Assembly (NCBI GenBank): GCA_040758375.1
Contig: JBFLWE010000016.1
Location: 10,563-74,562 of the forward strand
DNA from: CAMLIZ01 sp040758375
GTDB taxonomy: Bacteria; Pseudomonadota; Gammaproteobacteria; Burkholderiales; Burkholderiaceae_C
DNA: 64,000 bases
Direction of reading: 5' to 3'
The translations under genes and the position numbers were made by a program. Shown piece after piece: positions 51,665 through 59,975 of the stretch. The stretch's first letter is position 1. Each line of letters opens with the position of its first letter. Below the pieces are notes generated by a model. The model saw only the letters and a list, made by a program, of their open reading frames with translations. It had not been told where the DNA came from and did not search any database.

Positions 51665-53701
51665 ATGTACGCCCTCTTCGATGACGCCGGCCGCTTCTTT
51701 GCCGGGCGTGTGATGAGCGAATCCGACAGCTCGGCGCAGGTCGAGCTCGACTCGGGCAAGCGCGTGAAGGTGAAGCACGCCAACGTGCTGCTGCGCTTCG
51801 AGAAGCCGCAGCCGCAGGAGCTGCTCGCACAAGCCCAGGCGCTGGCGCAGGAGATCGACCTCGACCTCGCCTGGGAGTTCGCGCCCGAGGCCGAGTTCGG
51901 CTTCGCCGAGTTCGCCCGCGACTATTTCGACGCGGGCGCCGGCCCCGTGCAGCAGGCGGCCTCGCTGTTGCGCCTGTTCGACGCGCCGCACTACTTCCGC
52001 CGCATGGGCAAGGGCCAGTTCCGCAAGGCACCCGAAGAACAGGTCAGAGCCGCGCTGCTGGGCATCGAGCGCAAGAAGCAGCAAGCCGCGCAGGTGCAGG
52101 CCTGGGCCGACGAGCTGGTCGAAGGCCGCTGCCCCGAACCCATCCGCGAGCAGCTCTACAAGATCCTGTTCAAGCCCGACAAGAACGGGCCGGAGTACAA
52201 GGCGGTGGTCGAGGCGGCCAAGCGCTCGCAGCGCGCCCCGCTCGACCTGCTCAAGGCCGCGGGCGCGATCACCAGCGCCTACCAGTTCCACTGGCGCCGC
52301 TTCCTGTTCGAACACTTCCCCAAAGGCACCGGCTTTGCGCCGCTGCAGGCCTCCGCGATCAAGGAAGATCTGCCGCGGGCCGCATGCCAGGCCTTCTCGA
52401 TCGACGACTCGCACACCACCGAGATCGACGACGCGCTGTCGGTGCAGGGCCTGGGCACCGGCACGGTCACCTTCGGCATCCACATCGCCGCGCCGGGCCT
52501 GGCCTTCGGGCCCGACAGCGCGGTGGACAAGACTGCCCGCGAGCGGCTGTCCACCGTGTACATGCCGGGCTGGAAGATCACGATGCTGCCCGACGAGGTG
52601 GTGCAGGCCTACACGCTGACCGAGGGGCGCGACTGTCCGGCGGTGAGCCTGTACGTCACGCTGGACGAGCATTCGCTGCAGATCAAGAGCACCGAGACGC
52701 GGCTGGAGCGCGTGCCCATCGTCGCCAACCTGCGCCACGACCAGCTCGACGACGTGATCACCGAGGCCTCGCTCACCGGCGAGGCGCCGGCCCCCTACGC
52801 ATTCGCGCCGGAGCTCGCCTTCGCGTTCCGGCTCGCCCACCACCTGAAGGCGCTGCGCGAGATCGCGCGCGGCAAGCCCGAAAACTTCAACCGCCCCGAC
52901 TACACCTTCCGGCTCGAAGGCAACGAAGGCCATGAGCCCGACGGCGGCGAGATCGTGCGCATCGGCACGCGCCGGCGCGGTGCCCCGCTGGACATGATCG
53001 TGGCCGAGGCGATGATCCTCGCCAACAGCACCTGGGGCGGCTGGCTGGGCAGCCTGGGCGTGCCCGGCATCTACCGCAGCCAGGCCAGCCTGGCGCCCGG
53101 CATCAAGGTGCGCATGGGCACCAAGCCGCTGCCGCATGCCGGCATGGGCGTGCCGCAGTACACCTGGGCCACGTCGCCGCTGCGGCGCTACGTCGACCTG
53201 GTGAACCAGTGGCAGATCATCGCCTGCGCCCGCCACGGTCGCACCGCCGCGCTGGCCGCACCCTTCAAGCCCAAGGATGCGGCGCTGTTCTCCATCATCT
53301 CCAGCTTCGATGCCGCCTACAGCGCCTACAACGAATTCCAGTCCGGCCTGGAGCGCTACTGGACCCTGCGCTACCTGCAGCAACAGGGCATCGAGGAGCT
53401 CGATGCCGCGGTCATGAGGGACGGCCTGGTGCGTGCCGAAAACCTGCCGCTGGTGTTCCGCGCCCTCGGCACCGAAAGCCTGGCGCGCGGCGAGCGCGTT
53501 CGTGTTCGCATCACCGGGCTGGACCTGCTCACCCTCGACGTGCACGCCAGCCTGCTGGTGCGCCTGGGCGAGACGCTCGAAGAGGCCGCGGGCGAGCCCG
53601 AAGCCGAAGAAGACGAGGAAGCCCCGGCCCAGGGGCCGCTGGCGCTGGCCATCGACCTGGCCGATGCCGGCAACGGCGAAGATTCCGCGCCGGCCGCCTG
53701 A
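51665..53701 (+). CDS. RNB-domain (RNase II/R-like) exoribonuclease
   Basis: 678 residues. The RNB catalytic domain begins at about residue 240 with AFSIDDSHTTEIDDALSVQ, whose Asp residues bind the magnesium ions, and RRYVDLVNQWQ follows near residue 510. The N-terminal 230 residues contain VMSESDSSAQVELDSGKRVKVKH in place of the cold-shock domains of E. coli RNase R. A short S1-like barrel is at the C-terminus (VRITGLDLLTLDVHASLLVRL), then an acidic tail. Probably degrades RNA 3' to 5'. Confidence 0.92.
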   Translation: MYALFDDAGRFFAGRVMSESDSSAQVELDSGKRVKVKHANVLLRFEKPQPQELLAQAQALAQEIDLDLAWEFAPEAEFGFAEFARDYFDAGAGPVQQAASLLRLFDAPHYFRRMGKGQFRKAPEEQVRAALLGIERKKQQAAQVQAWADELVEGRCPEPIREQLYKILFKPDKNGPEYKAVVEAAKRSQRAPLDLLKAAGAITSAYQFHWRRFLFEHFPKGTGFAPLQASAIKEDLPRAACQAFSIDDSHTTEIDDALSVQGLGTGTVTFGIHIAAPGLAFGPDSAVDKTARERLSTVYMPGWKITMLPDEVVQAYTLTEGRDCPAVSLYVTLDEHSLQIKSTETRLERVPIVANLRHDQLDDVITEASLTGEAPAPYAFAPELAFAFRLAHHLKALREIARGKPENFNRPDYTFRLEGNEGHEPDGGEIVRIGTRRRGAPLDMIVAEAMILANSTWGGWLGSLGVPGIYRSQASLAPGIKVRMGTKPLPHAGMGVPQYTWATSPLRRYVDLVNQWQIIACARHGRTAALAAPFKPKDAALFSIISSFDAAYSAYNEFQSGLERYWTLRYLQQQGIEELDAAVMRDGLVRAENLPLVFRALGTESLARGERVRVRITGLDLLTLDVHASLLVRLGETLEEAAGEPEAEEDEEAPAQGPLALAIDLADAGNGEDSAPAA

Positions 53702-53713
53702 CCGCATCCGACG

Positions 53714-54571
53714 ATGCTGCGCCGCCTCTCCACCCTGCAGATCGCGCTGCTGATCTCCGTCGGCGTGCATGCGGCCCTGCTGGCCGTGCGCATCGCCGAC
53801 CCCGAAGGCTTCGAGCGCATGTTCGAGGACACCCCGCTGGAGGTGATCCTCGTCAATGCGCGTTCGACCGACCGGCCCGCCAAGGCTCAGGCCGTGGCCC
53901 AGGCCTCCCTGGCCGGCGGCGGCGAAGCCGAAAAAGGCCGAGCCACGTCGCCGCTGCCCGCCACCGCGCTGGTGGAGCTGGGCGAGGCCAGCGAGGAAGC
54001 GCGCCGCCAGATCGAGGAGTTGCAGGAACAGCAGCAGCAGTTGCTCGCGCAGGTCAAGCGCGAGATCGCCAGCCTGCCGCCGCCGGACCCCAGGCGCGAC
54101 ACCGGCACGCAGCAGTCGCGCGACACCGAGGACAAGCGCCGCCGCCTGCTCAAGCTGCTGGCCGAGATCGAAAAGCGCATCAGCGAGGAAAACGCCCGTC
54201 CCAAGAAGCGCTACATCAGCCCCGCCACGCGCGAAGAGGCCTATGCGATGTACTACGACCGCCTGCGCCGCAAGATCGAGGAACGCGGCACGCGCGACTT
54301 TCCCCAGGCCGGCGGCCGCAAGCTGTACGGCGAGCTGATGATGAACATCACCGTCGACGCCCAAGGCCGCGTGATCGATGCGCACGTGGTGCGGCCGTCC
54401 AAGTCGAAGATGCTGGACAAGCGCGCCGTGGCCATCGTCCATGCGGCCGAGCCCTTCGGACCCTTCAGCCCCCAGATGCGCAAGCAGGCCGACCAGATCG
54501 TGGTCACCTCGCGCTTCCGCTTCACGCGCGAAGAGGGTTTCGAGACCACGCTGAGCGCACCCGACCCATGA
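53714..54571 (+). CDS. TonB C-terminal domain protein (energy-transducer family)
   Basis: 285 residues. One membrane helix at 7-24 is followed by a long charged, Glu/Lys/Gln-rich linker and a C-terminal domain with ISPATREEAYAMYYDRLRRKIEERG, GELMMNITVDAQGRVIDAHVV and RFTREEGFETTL. This is the betaproteobacterial TonB-like protein usually adjacent to aroE and mtgA. No exbB/exbD is next to it, so an ordinary role in iron uptake is not supported by context. Confidence 0.85.
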   Translation: MLRRLSTLQIALLISVGVHAALLAVRIADPEGFERMFEDTPLEVILVNARSTDRPAKAQAVAQASLAGGGEAEKGRATSPLPATALVELGEASEEARRQIEELQEQQQQLLAQVKREIASLPPPDPRRDTGTQQSRDTEDKRRRLLKLLAEIEKRISEENARPKKRYISPATREEAYAMYYDRLRRKIEERGTRDFPQAGGRKLYGELMMNITVDAQGRVIDAHVVRPSKSKMLDKRAVAIVHAAEPFGPFSPQMRKQADQIVVTSRFRFTREEGFETTLSAPDP

Positions 54572-55413
54572 CCGCCCCCGACCGCTACGCCGTGCTGGGC
54601 AACCCGGTGGCCCACAGCCAGTCGCCCTTCATCCACGCCGCCTTCGCGAAGGCCACGGGCGAGCCGGTGGCCTACGGCCGGGTGCTGTGCCCGCTCGACG
54701 GCTTCGAGGCCTGCGTGCGCCGCTTCGCCGCCGAGGGCGGGCGCGGTTGCAACATCACCGTGCCGTTCAAATTCGAGGCCCTGCGACTGGCCGCACGCTG
54801 CAGCGAACGCGCGCAGCGCGCCCAGGCGGCCAACCTGCTGCGCTTCGACGACGAAGGCTGGTTCGCCGACAACACCGACGGCATCGGGCTGGTGCGCGAC
54901 ATCGAGGTCAACGCCGGCGTACCGCTGGCGGGCCGGCGCGTGCTGCTCGTCGGCGCGGGGGGCGCCGCCGCCGGCGTGCTGGGCCCGCTGATCCAGGCAC
55001 GGCCGGCGCAAGTGATGCTGGTCAATCGCACGCGCGAAAAGGCCCAGGCCCTTGCCGACGCGCACGCCGACTGGTCGCGGCAGCACGGCGTGCCCCTGCA
55101 CGCGGGCGCGCTCGACGAGGCCGGCAGCGGTTTCGACATCGTGCTCAACAGCAGCGCCAGCAGCCTGGCGGGCGCCCCGGTGCCGGTGGACGCGCAAGTG
55201 CTCGCGCCCGGTGCGCTGGCGGTGGACCTGATGTACGGCCCGGCCGCCGCCGCCTTCATCGCCTGGGCCGAACGGCACGGCGCCACCGGCCGCGACGGCC
55301 TGGGCATGCTGGTCGAGCAGGCCGCCGAAGCCTTCTTCGTCTGGCGCGGCGTGCGGCCGCAAACCACGCCGGTGCTCGACGCCCTGCGCCGCAAGATCGC
55401 GCACCCCGCATGA
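54568..55413 (+). CDS. aroE: Shikimate dehydrogenase
   Basis: 281 residues from the ATG at 54568, overlapping the TonB-like stop (ATGA). Substrate-binding residues are in GNPVAHSQSPFIH (about 10-22), with the catalytic Lys/Asp pair in GCNITVPFKFEALRLA and NTDGIGLVRDI. The NADP loop is VLLVGAGGAAAGVLGPL (about 127-143). It reduces 3-dehydroshikimate to shikimate. The stop overlaps mtgA (ATGA). Confidence 0.96.
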   Translation: MTAPDRYAVLGNPVAHSQSPFIHAAFAKATGEPVAYGRVLCPLDGFEACVRRFAAEGGRGCNITVPFKFEALRLAARCSERAQRAQAANLLRFDDEGWFADNTDGIGLVRDIEVNAGVPLAGRRVLLVGAGGAAAGVLGPLIQARPAQVMLVNRTREKAQALADAHADWSRQHGVPLHAGALDEAGSGFDIVLNSSASSLAGAPVPVDAQVLAPGALAVDLMYGPAAAAFIAWAERHGATGRDGLGMLVEQAAEAFFVWRGVRPQTTPVLDALRRKIAHPA

Positions 55414-56183
55414 AGACCCTGTGGCATCACCTGTGGCGCCTGGCCGTGCTGGTCGTGGTGTGCGCGCTGGCGCTGCAGCTGTATTTCCTGGTGCGGGTGG
55501 CGCTGATGAACGTGGTCGCCCCGCAAAGCACGACGTTCCAGCGCAGCGAGGCCTGGCGCCTGCTGGTGGAGCAGCACCGCATCCTCTGGAGCCAGCAGTG
55601 GGTGGACTATCCGGCCATCTCGCCGCAGCTCAAGCGCGCGGTCATCGCCAGCGAAGACGCCAACTTCGCCGAGCACAGCGGCATCGAGTGGGACGCGATC
55701 GAAAAGGCCTGGGAGAAGAACCAGCGCGCCGAGGCGCGGGCCGAAGCCCAGGCCGCCCGCCTGGCGGCGCGGCAAAAGCCCGGGCGCACGCCGCCGAAGC
55801 CACCGCCGCAGCCCAAGATCGTGGGCGGCTCCACCATCACCCAGCAACTGGCCAAGAACCTCTTCCTGGGCAGCGAGCGCAGCCTGGCGCGCAAGGGCCA
55901 GGAGGTGGTGATCACCTTCATGCTCGAGGCCCTGCTGAGCAAGCAGCGCATTCTCGAGATCTACCTCAACAATGTGGAATGGGGCGAAGGCATCTTCGGC
56001 GCGCAGGCGGCGGCCCGGCACTACTTCCGCGTCGACGCTTCGCAGCTCGGCACCTACCAGGCGGCACGGCTGGCGGTGATGCTGCCCGCACCCAAGCGCT
56101 TCGAAAAGCGCCCTGGCTCCGCCTACGTCACCGGGCGTGCCGCCACCGTGGCGGCGCGCATGCCCGCCGTCGAACTGCCCTGA
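55410..56183 (+). CDS. mtgA: Monofunctional biosynthetic peptidoglycan transglycosylase
   Basis: 257 residues. One membrane helix (about 9-30) is followed by a GT51 domain with VIASEDANFAEHSG (catalytic Glu, about residue 75), GGSTITQQLAKNLFL (about 142-156) and LEIYLNNVEWGEGIFG. Between WDAIEKAWEKN and GGSTITQQ is an insertion of about 30 residues rich in Ala, Arg, Lys and Pro that E. coli MtgA lacks. It polymerises lipid II glycan chains outside the inner membrane. Confidence 0.93.
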   Translation: MKTLWHHLWRLAVLVVVCALALQLYFLVRVALMNVVAPQSTTFQRSEAWRLLVEQHRILWSQQWVDYPAISPQLKRAVIASEDANFAEHSGIEWDAIEKAWEKNQRAEARAEAQAARLAARQKPGRTPPKPPPQPKIVGGSTITQQLAKNLFLGSERSLARKGQEVVITFMLEALLSKQRILEIYLNNVEWGEGIFGAQAAARHYFRVDASQLGTYQAARLAVMLPAPKRFEKRPGSAYVTGRAATVAARMPAVELP

Positions 56184-56239
56184 AACCCTGCAGCGCCAGG
56201 ACGCCCACCCCGGGTTGCACCCCTGCCTAGAATGGCGGG

Positions 56240-56845
56240 ATGAGCCCCACCCTCACACAGGAACTGGCCTGCGCCGCCGCGCGGCTGGTGGTCGAGGAAG
56301 GCATGGAGTACGGCCCCGCCAAGCGCAAGGCCGCACGCGTGCTGGGCCGCCACAGCGTGCGCCCGGCGGAGCTGCCCACCAACGACGCGGTGGAAGACGA
56401 GGTGCGGGCCTACCTGGAGCTGTTCTGCGCCGACACGCAGCCGGCCGAGCTGGCCGCGCTGAGGCGGCTGGCGCTGCAGTGGATGGAACGGCTGTCAGAG
56501 TTCCGCCCGCATCTGAGCGGCGCCGCGTGGCGCGGCACGGCCACGCGGCTGTCCAGCCTGCACCTGGACCTGTATTGCGACGACGCCAAGGCCGCGGAGA
56601 TCGGGCTCCTCAACCTGGGCGTCGACTACGATGTCGAAAGCCGGTCGCGCTCGGGCGGCGGCGAGCCGCTCGAAGTGCTGGTGGTCGCGGCCTTCTGCCC
56701 CGAGCTGCACGAACAGGTCACGCTGTTCCTGCACGTGCGCGACCACGACGAGCTGCGCGGCGCGCTCAAGCCCGATACCGGCGGCCGCACCCTGCGCGGC
56801 GATGCGGCGGCGCTGCGGCGTCTGATCCAGGAGTCGGCGGCATGA
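56240..56845 (+). CDS. Conserved hypothetical protein
   Basis: 201 residues with no signal peptide or membrane helix. The N-terminal half is helical and charged, with EEGMEYGPAKRKAARVLG (about 20-37). The C-terminal half has strand-like segments such as PLEVLVVAAFCPELHEQVTLFLHVRDHDEL. Homologues in Burkholderiales usually precede a TlpA gene and carry varied, weak names. I cannot assign a function. The next gene overlaps by four bases (ATGA). Confidence 0.75.
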   Translation: MSPTLTQELACAAARLVVEEGMEYGPAKRKAARVLGRHSVRPAELPTNDAVEDEVRAYLELFCADTQPAELAALRRLALQWMERLSEFRPHLSGAAWRGTATRLSSLHLDLYCDDAKAAEIGLLNLGVDYDVESRSRSGGGEPLEVLVVAAFCPELHEQVTLFLHVRDHDELRGALKPDTGGRTLRGDAAALRRLIQESAA

Positions 56846-57387
56846 ACCACCACGGCGCCGAGGACGCGCGAAAGCGCCGGCGGCAGCTGCTGGCCGCTTC
56901 GGCGGTCGGTGCGGTCGCAGCGGCGGCCGGGGCGGGCTGGGCTTGGCGGCGGCAGGTCGCTTCGCAACCGGCACCCGGCCTATGGACCACCGAGTTCCCG
57001 GGCGTGGAGGGGCGGCCGCCGCTGGCCTTTGCCGGCCTGCGCGGCAAGCCCCTCGTGCTGAATTTCTGGGCGACCTGGTGCGCGCCCTGCGTGCGCGAGC
57101 TCCCGCTGTTCGAACGCTTTCATCAGGCTTATGCTGCGCGGGGCTGGCAGGTGGTGGGTCTGGCGATCGACAGTCCGGTGGCGGTGGCCGACTTCCTGAA
57201 GCGCACCCCGGTGAGTTTCCCGATCGGGGTGGCGGGCATGGAAGGCGCGGAGCTGATGATTGCGCTGGGCAACCCTCATGGGGCCCTGCCCTACACCGTC
57301 GTCTTCGACGCCGAGGGCCGCATCATCCAGAAGAAGCTGGGCGAAACCGGCTACGAGGACCTGCTGCGCTGGAGCGGCCAGGGCTGA
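56842..57387 (+). CDS. TlpA-family thiol:disulfide thioredoxin-like protein
   Basis: 181 residues. The N-terminus has a twin-Arg-rich segment (RKRRRQLLAASAVGAVAAAAG) then one hydrophobic segment, so it is exported or membrane-anchored. The active site is NFWATWCAPCVREL (CxxC at about residue 78), with a cis-Pro in GALPYTVVFD. Such proteins reduce periplasmic disulfides, often in cytochrome c or oxidase maturation. It lies upstream of aroQ. Confidence 0.88.
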   Translation: MNHHGAEDARKRRRQLLAASAVGAVAAAAGAGWAWRRQVASQPAPGLWTTEFPGVEGRPPLAFAGLRGKPLVLNFWATWCAPCVRELPLFERFHQAYAARGWQVVGLAIDSPVAVADFLKRTPVSFPIGVAGMEGAELMIALGNPHGALPYTVVFDAEGRIIQKKLGETGYEDLLRWSGQG

Positions 57388-57523
57388 CGCACGCTCAAAA
57401 GCGCAGGATCTCTAGCAAGAATTTATTTTGTGTCAAGTTGCTGGCAACCGCGCCTAAAAGGCGTAAAGTGCGGGCCTTCTTACATTTGGAGCCTCGCCCC
57501 CGCCGGCGGGCTCGGCGCCTCGA
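57388..57523. other. Region between tlpA-like gene and aroQ
   Basis: 136 bases, unusually AT-rich for this window between about 57401 and 57470, with a short hairpin CGCC-TAAAA-GGCG and a TAAAGT at 57464-57469 that may be a -10. This is the likely promoter region of the aroQ-accB-accC operon; no good -35 spacing was found. Confidence 0.35.
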
Positions 57524-57955
57524 ATGTCGATTCTCGTGCTTCACGGCCCCAACCTCAACCTGCTCGGCACACGCGAGCCGGGAGTTTATGGGGCGGTCAC
57601 GTTGCCCGAAATCGACACAGAACTCGGCAAGATCGCTGCAGAAGCCGGGGAGACGCTGTTCACCTTCCAGAGCAATCATGAAGGGGCGTTGATCGACCGC
57701 GTGCAGGCAGCGCGCAGCGATGGCACCACGGCCATCATCATCAATCCGGGTGGCTTCACCCACACCAGCGTGGCCTTGCGCGATGCCCTGGCGGCGGTGA
57801 GCCTGCCCTTCGTGGAGGTTCACCTGTCCAACATCCACAAGCGTGAGCCCTTCCGGCACCGCTCGTATTTTTCAGATCTCGCCGAGGGCGTGATCTGCGG
57901 GCTGGGCGCTGCCGGATACCGGCTTGCGCTGCAGTACCTGCTGTCGCGCGGCTGA
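57524..57955 (+). CDS. aroQ: Type II 3-dehydroquinate dehydratase
   Basis: 143 residues, the usual size. The start ILVLHGPNLNLLGTREPGVYG holds the catalytic Tyr at about residue 23 and Asn residues, IINPGGFTHTSVALRDAL (about 73-90) the active-site loop, and VEVHLSNIHKREPFRHRS (about 95-112) the catalytic His and Arg. It dehydrates 3-dehydroquinate in the shikimate pathway. It precedes accB by about 70 bases, as in many proteobacteria. Confidence 0.97.
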   Translation: MSILVLHGPNLNLLGTREPGVYGAVTLPEIDTELGKIAAEAGETLFTFQSNHEGALIDRVQAARSDGTTAIIINPGGFTHTSVALRDALAAVSLPFVEVHLSNIHKREPFRHRSYFSDLAEGVICGLGAAGYRLALQYLLSRG

Positions 57956-58027
57956 CGCGCTCCCCATACCCCCAAGAGCCGGCGCCACGACGCCGGCCGA
58001 AAACGACAACGTTGGAGAACTTTCCGC

Positions 58028-58498
58028 ATGGACTTGCGCAAGCTGAAGACCCTGATCGACCTCGTGTCGGAATCGAACATTTCCGAGCTGGAGATCACCG
58101 AAGCCGACGGCAAGGTACGCATCGTCAAGGCCGACCTGCGCCCGGCGCAGCCCCTGATGGCGCCGGCGCCGGCGCCCACGCTGGTGGCCGCCGCGCCGGC
58201 CGCGGCGGCAGGCAGCGCAGCCGCCGGCGGGATCGCGGCCGAAGCGGCGCCCCCGGCCGAGACCGGCCATATCGTGAAGTCGCCGATGGTGGGCACGTTC
58301 TACCGCTCGTCCAGCCCGGGCGCCAAGCCCTTCGTCGAGCTGGGCAGCGCAGTCAAGGAAGGCGAGCCCATCTGCATCATCGAGGCGATGAAGATCATGA
58401 ACGAGATCGAGGCCGACAAGTCGGGCACGATCACGAAGATCCTGGTCGACAACGGCCAGGCGGTGGAGTTCGGCCAGCCGCTGTTCGTGATCGAATAA
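58028..58498 (+). CDS. accB: Biotin carboxyl carrier protein of acetyl-CoA carboxylase
   Basis: 156 residues. The N-terminal helix (MDLRKLKTLIDLVSESNISELEI) is followed by an Ala/Pro-rich linker (about 40-78) and the biotinyl domain (about 80-156). The biotinylated Lys is in IIEAMKIMNEIEADKSG at about residue 122. It carries carboxybiotin between AccC and the AccAD transferase for malonyl-CoA synthesis. Confidence 0.97.
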   Translation: MDLRKLKTLIDLVSESNISELEITEADGKVRIVKADLRPAQPLMAPAPAPTLVAAAPAAAAGSAAAGGIAAEAAPPAETGHIVKSPMVGTFYRSSSPGAKPFVELGSAVKEGEPICIIEAMKIMNEIEADKSGTITKILVDNGQAVEFGQPLFVIE

Positions 58499-58506
58499 GG
58501 TCCGCG

Positions 58507-58596
58507 ATGTTCAAGAAGATCCTGATCGCGACCCGCGGCGACAACGGCGCAGCCGTTGCGGCGCAGCCAAATCGCCCTGCGGGCGCAGCCCGCTGA
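58507..58596 (+). CDS. 29-codon ORF resembling the AccC N-terminus (leader peptide or relic)
   Basis: Between accB and accC. ATG at 58507 opens a 29-codon frame whose first eleven residues, MFKKILIATRG, almost copy the accC start MFKKILIANRG. After that it diverges into an Ala/Pro-rich tail ending with TGA at 58594-58596. The stop lies inside a strong hairpin (58571-58603), 22 bases before the accC ATG. It could be a partial duplication, a leader peptide controlling accC, or a mobile-repeat relic. No homologue is known to me. Confidence 0.45.
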   Translation: MFKKILIATRGDNGAAVAAQPNRPAGAAR

Positions 58597-58603
58597 GGGC
58601 GAT
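58571..58603. promoter_or_regulatory. Strong hairpin in the accB-accC gap
   Basis: Outer arms ATCGCCCT (58571-58578) and AGGGCGAT (58596-58603) and inner arms GCGGGC (58579-58584) and GCCCGC (58588-58593) pair perfectly around a 3-base loop, with a 2-base bulge. No T-tract follows. It may regulate mRNA stability, attenuation or accC translation. Confidence 0.55.
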
Positions 58604-58617
58604 CGAGCCGAGCACCT

Positions 58618-59967
58618 ATGTTCAAGAAAATCCTCATTGCCAATCGAGGCGAGATCGCCCTGCGCATCCAGCGGGCGTGCCGCGAGATGGGCGTGAAGTC
58701 GGTCGTGGTGTATTCCGAGGCCGACCGCGACGCCAAGTACGTGAAGCTCGCCGACGAAGCGGTGTGCATCGGCCCCGCCGCATCGAGCCAGAGCTATCTC
58801 AACATGCCGGCGATCATCTCGACCGCCGAGGTGACCGACGCCGAAGCCATCCACCCCGGCTACGGCTTCCTCAGCGAGAACGCCGACTTCGCCGAGCGCG
58901 TGGAGAAAAGCGGCTTCGTCTTCATCGGCCCCACACCCGACGCCATCCGCATCATGGGCGACAAGGTCTCGGCGAAGCAGGCCATGATCAAGGCCGGCGT
59001 GCCCTGCGTGCCGGGCTCCGAGGGCGCGTTGCCCGACGATCCCAAGGAGATCATCCGCATCGCGCGCGCCGTGGGCTACCCGGTGATCATCAAGGCTGCG
59101 GGCGGCGGCGGTGGGCGCGGCATGCGCGTGGTGCACACCGAAGCGGCGCTGATCCATGCCGTGCAGACCACGCGGGCCGAGGCGGGCGCCGCCTTCGGCA
59201 ACCCGCAGGTCTACATGGAGAAATTCCTCGAGCATCCGCGCCACATCGAGATCCAGGTGCTGGCCGACGAGCACAAGAACGCGGTGTGGCTGGGCGAGCG
59301 CGACTGTTCCATGCAGCGCCGCCACCAGAAGATCATCGAGGAAGCGCCCGCGCCTGGCATCCCGCGCCGCACGATCGAGCGTATCGGCGAGCGCTGTGCG
59401 CTGGCCTGCAAGAAGCTGGGCTACCGCGGTGCGGGCACCTTCGAGTTCCTGTACGAGGACGGCGAGTTCTACTTCATCGAGATGAACACGCGCGTGCAGG
59501 TGGAGCACCCGGTCACCGAACTGGTGACCGGCATCGACATCGTGCAGATGCAGATCCGCATCGCGGCCGGCGAGCGCCTGCCCTTCGCGCAGAAGAACAT
59601 CCAGATGCGCGGCCATGCGATCGAGTGTCGTGTGAACGCCGAAGACCCGTACAAGTTCACGCCCTCGCCCGGCCGCATCACGGTGTGGCATCCGCCCGGC
59701 GGCCCCGGCGTGCGCGTCGATTCGCATGCCTACGCCAACTACTACGTGCCGCCCAACTACGACTCGATGATCGGCAAGATCATCGTGCACGGCGACACAC
59801 GCGAGCAGGCGCTGGCGCGCATGCGCACGGCGCTGTCGGAGACGGTGGTCGAGGGCATCCTGACCAACATCCCGCTGCACCGCGAGCTGATGGTGGACCC
59901 GAAGTTCGCCGAAGGCGGCACCAGCATCCACTACCTGGAAAGCTGGCTCGGTCAGCACAACCGATAG
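58618..59967 (+). CDS. accC: Acetyl-CoA carboxylase, biotin carboxylase subunit
   Basis: 449 residues. ATP-grasp architecture with MFKKILIANRGEIALRI at the start, the glycine-rich AAGGGGGRGMRVV (about 161-173), HIEIQVLADEHKNAVWLGERD (about 209-229), EFYFIEMNTRVQVEHPVTE (about 283-301) and AIECRVNAEDP. It carboxylates biotin on AccB using bicarbonate and ATP. Confidence 0.98.
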   Translation: MFKKILIANRGEIALRIQRACREMGVKSVVVYSEADRDAKYVKLADEAVCIGPAASSQSYLNMPAIISTAEVTDAEAIHPGYGFLSENADFAERVEKSGFVFIGPTPDAIRIMGDKVSAKQAMIKAGVPCVPGSEGALPDDPKEIIRIARAVGYPVIIKAAGGGGGRGMRVVHTEAALIHAVQTTRAEAGAAFGNPQVYMEKFLEHPRHIEIQVLADEHKNAVWLGERDCSMQRRHQKIIEEAPAPGIPRRTIERIGERCALACKKLGYRGAGTFEFLYEDGEFYFIEMNTRVQVEHPVTELVTGIDIVQMQIRIAAGERLPFAQKNIQMRGHAIECRVNAEDPYKFTPSPGRITVWHPPGGPGVRVDSHAYANYYVPPNYDSMIGKIIVHGDTREQALARMRTALSETVVEGILTNIPLHRELMVDPKFAEGGTSIHYLESWLGQHNR

Positions 59968-59975
59968 AGCGGCCG

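Noticed and set aside
51584..54442. 952-codon minus-strand frame opposite the RNB nuclease and TonB-like gene
   Set aside because: Antisense shadow; the plus-strand genes carry catalytic motifs and overlap neatly with neighbours.
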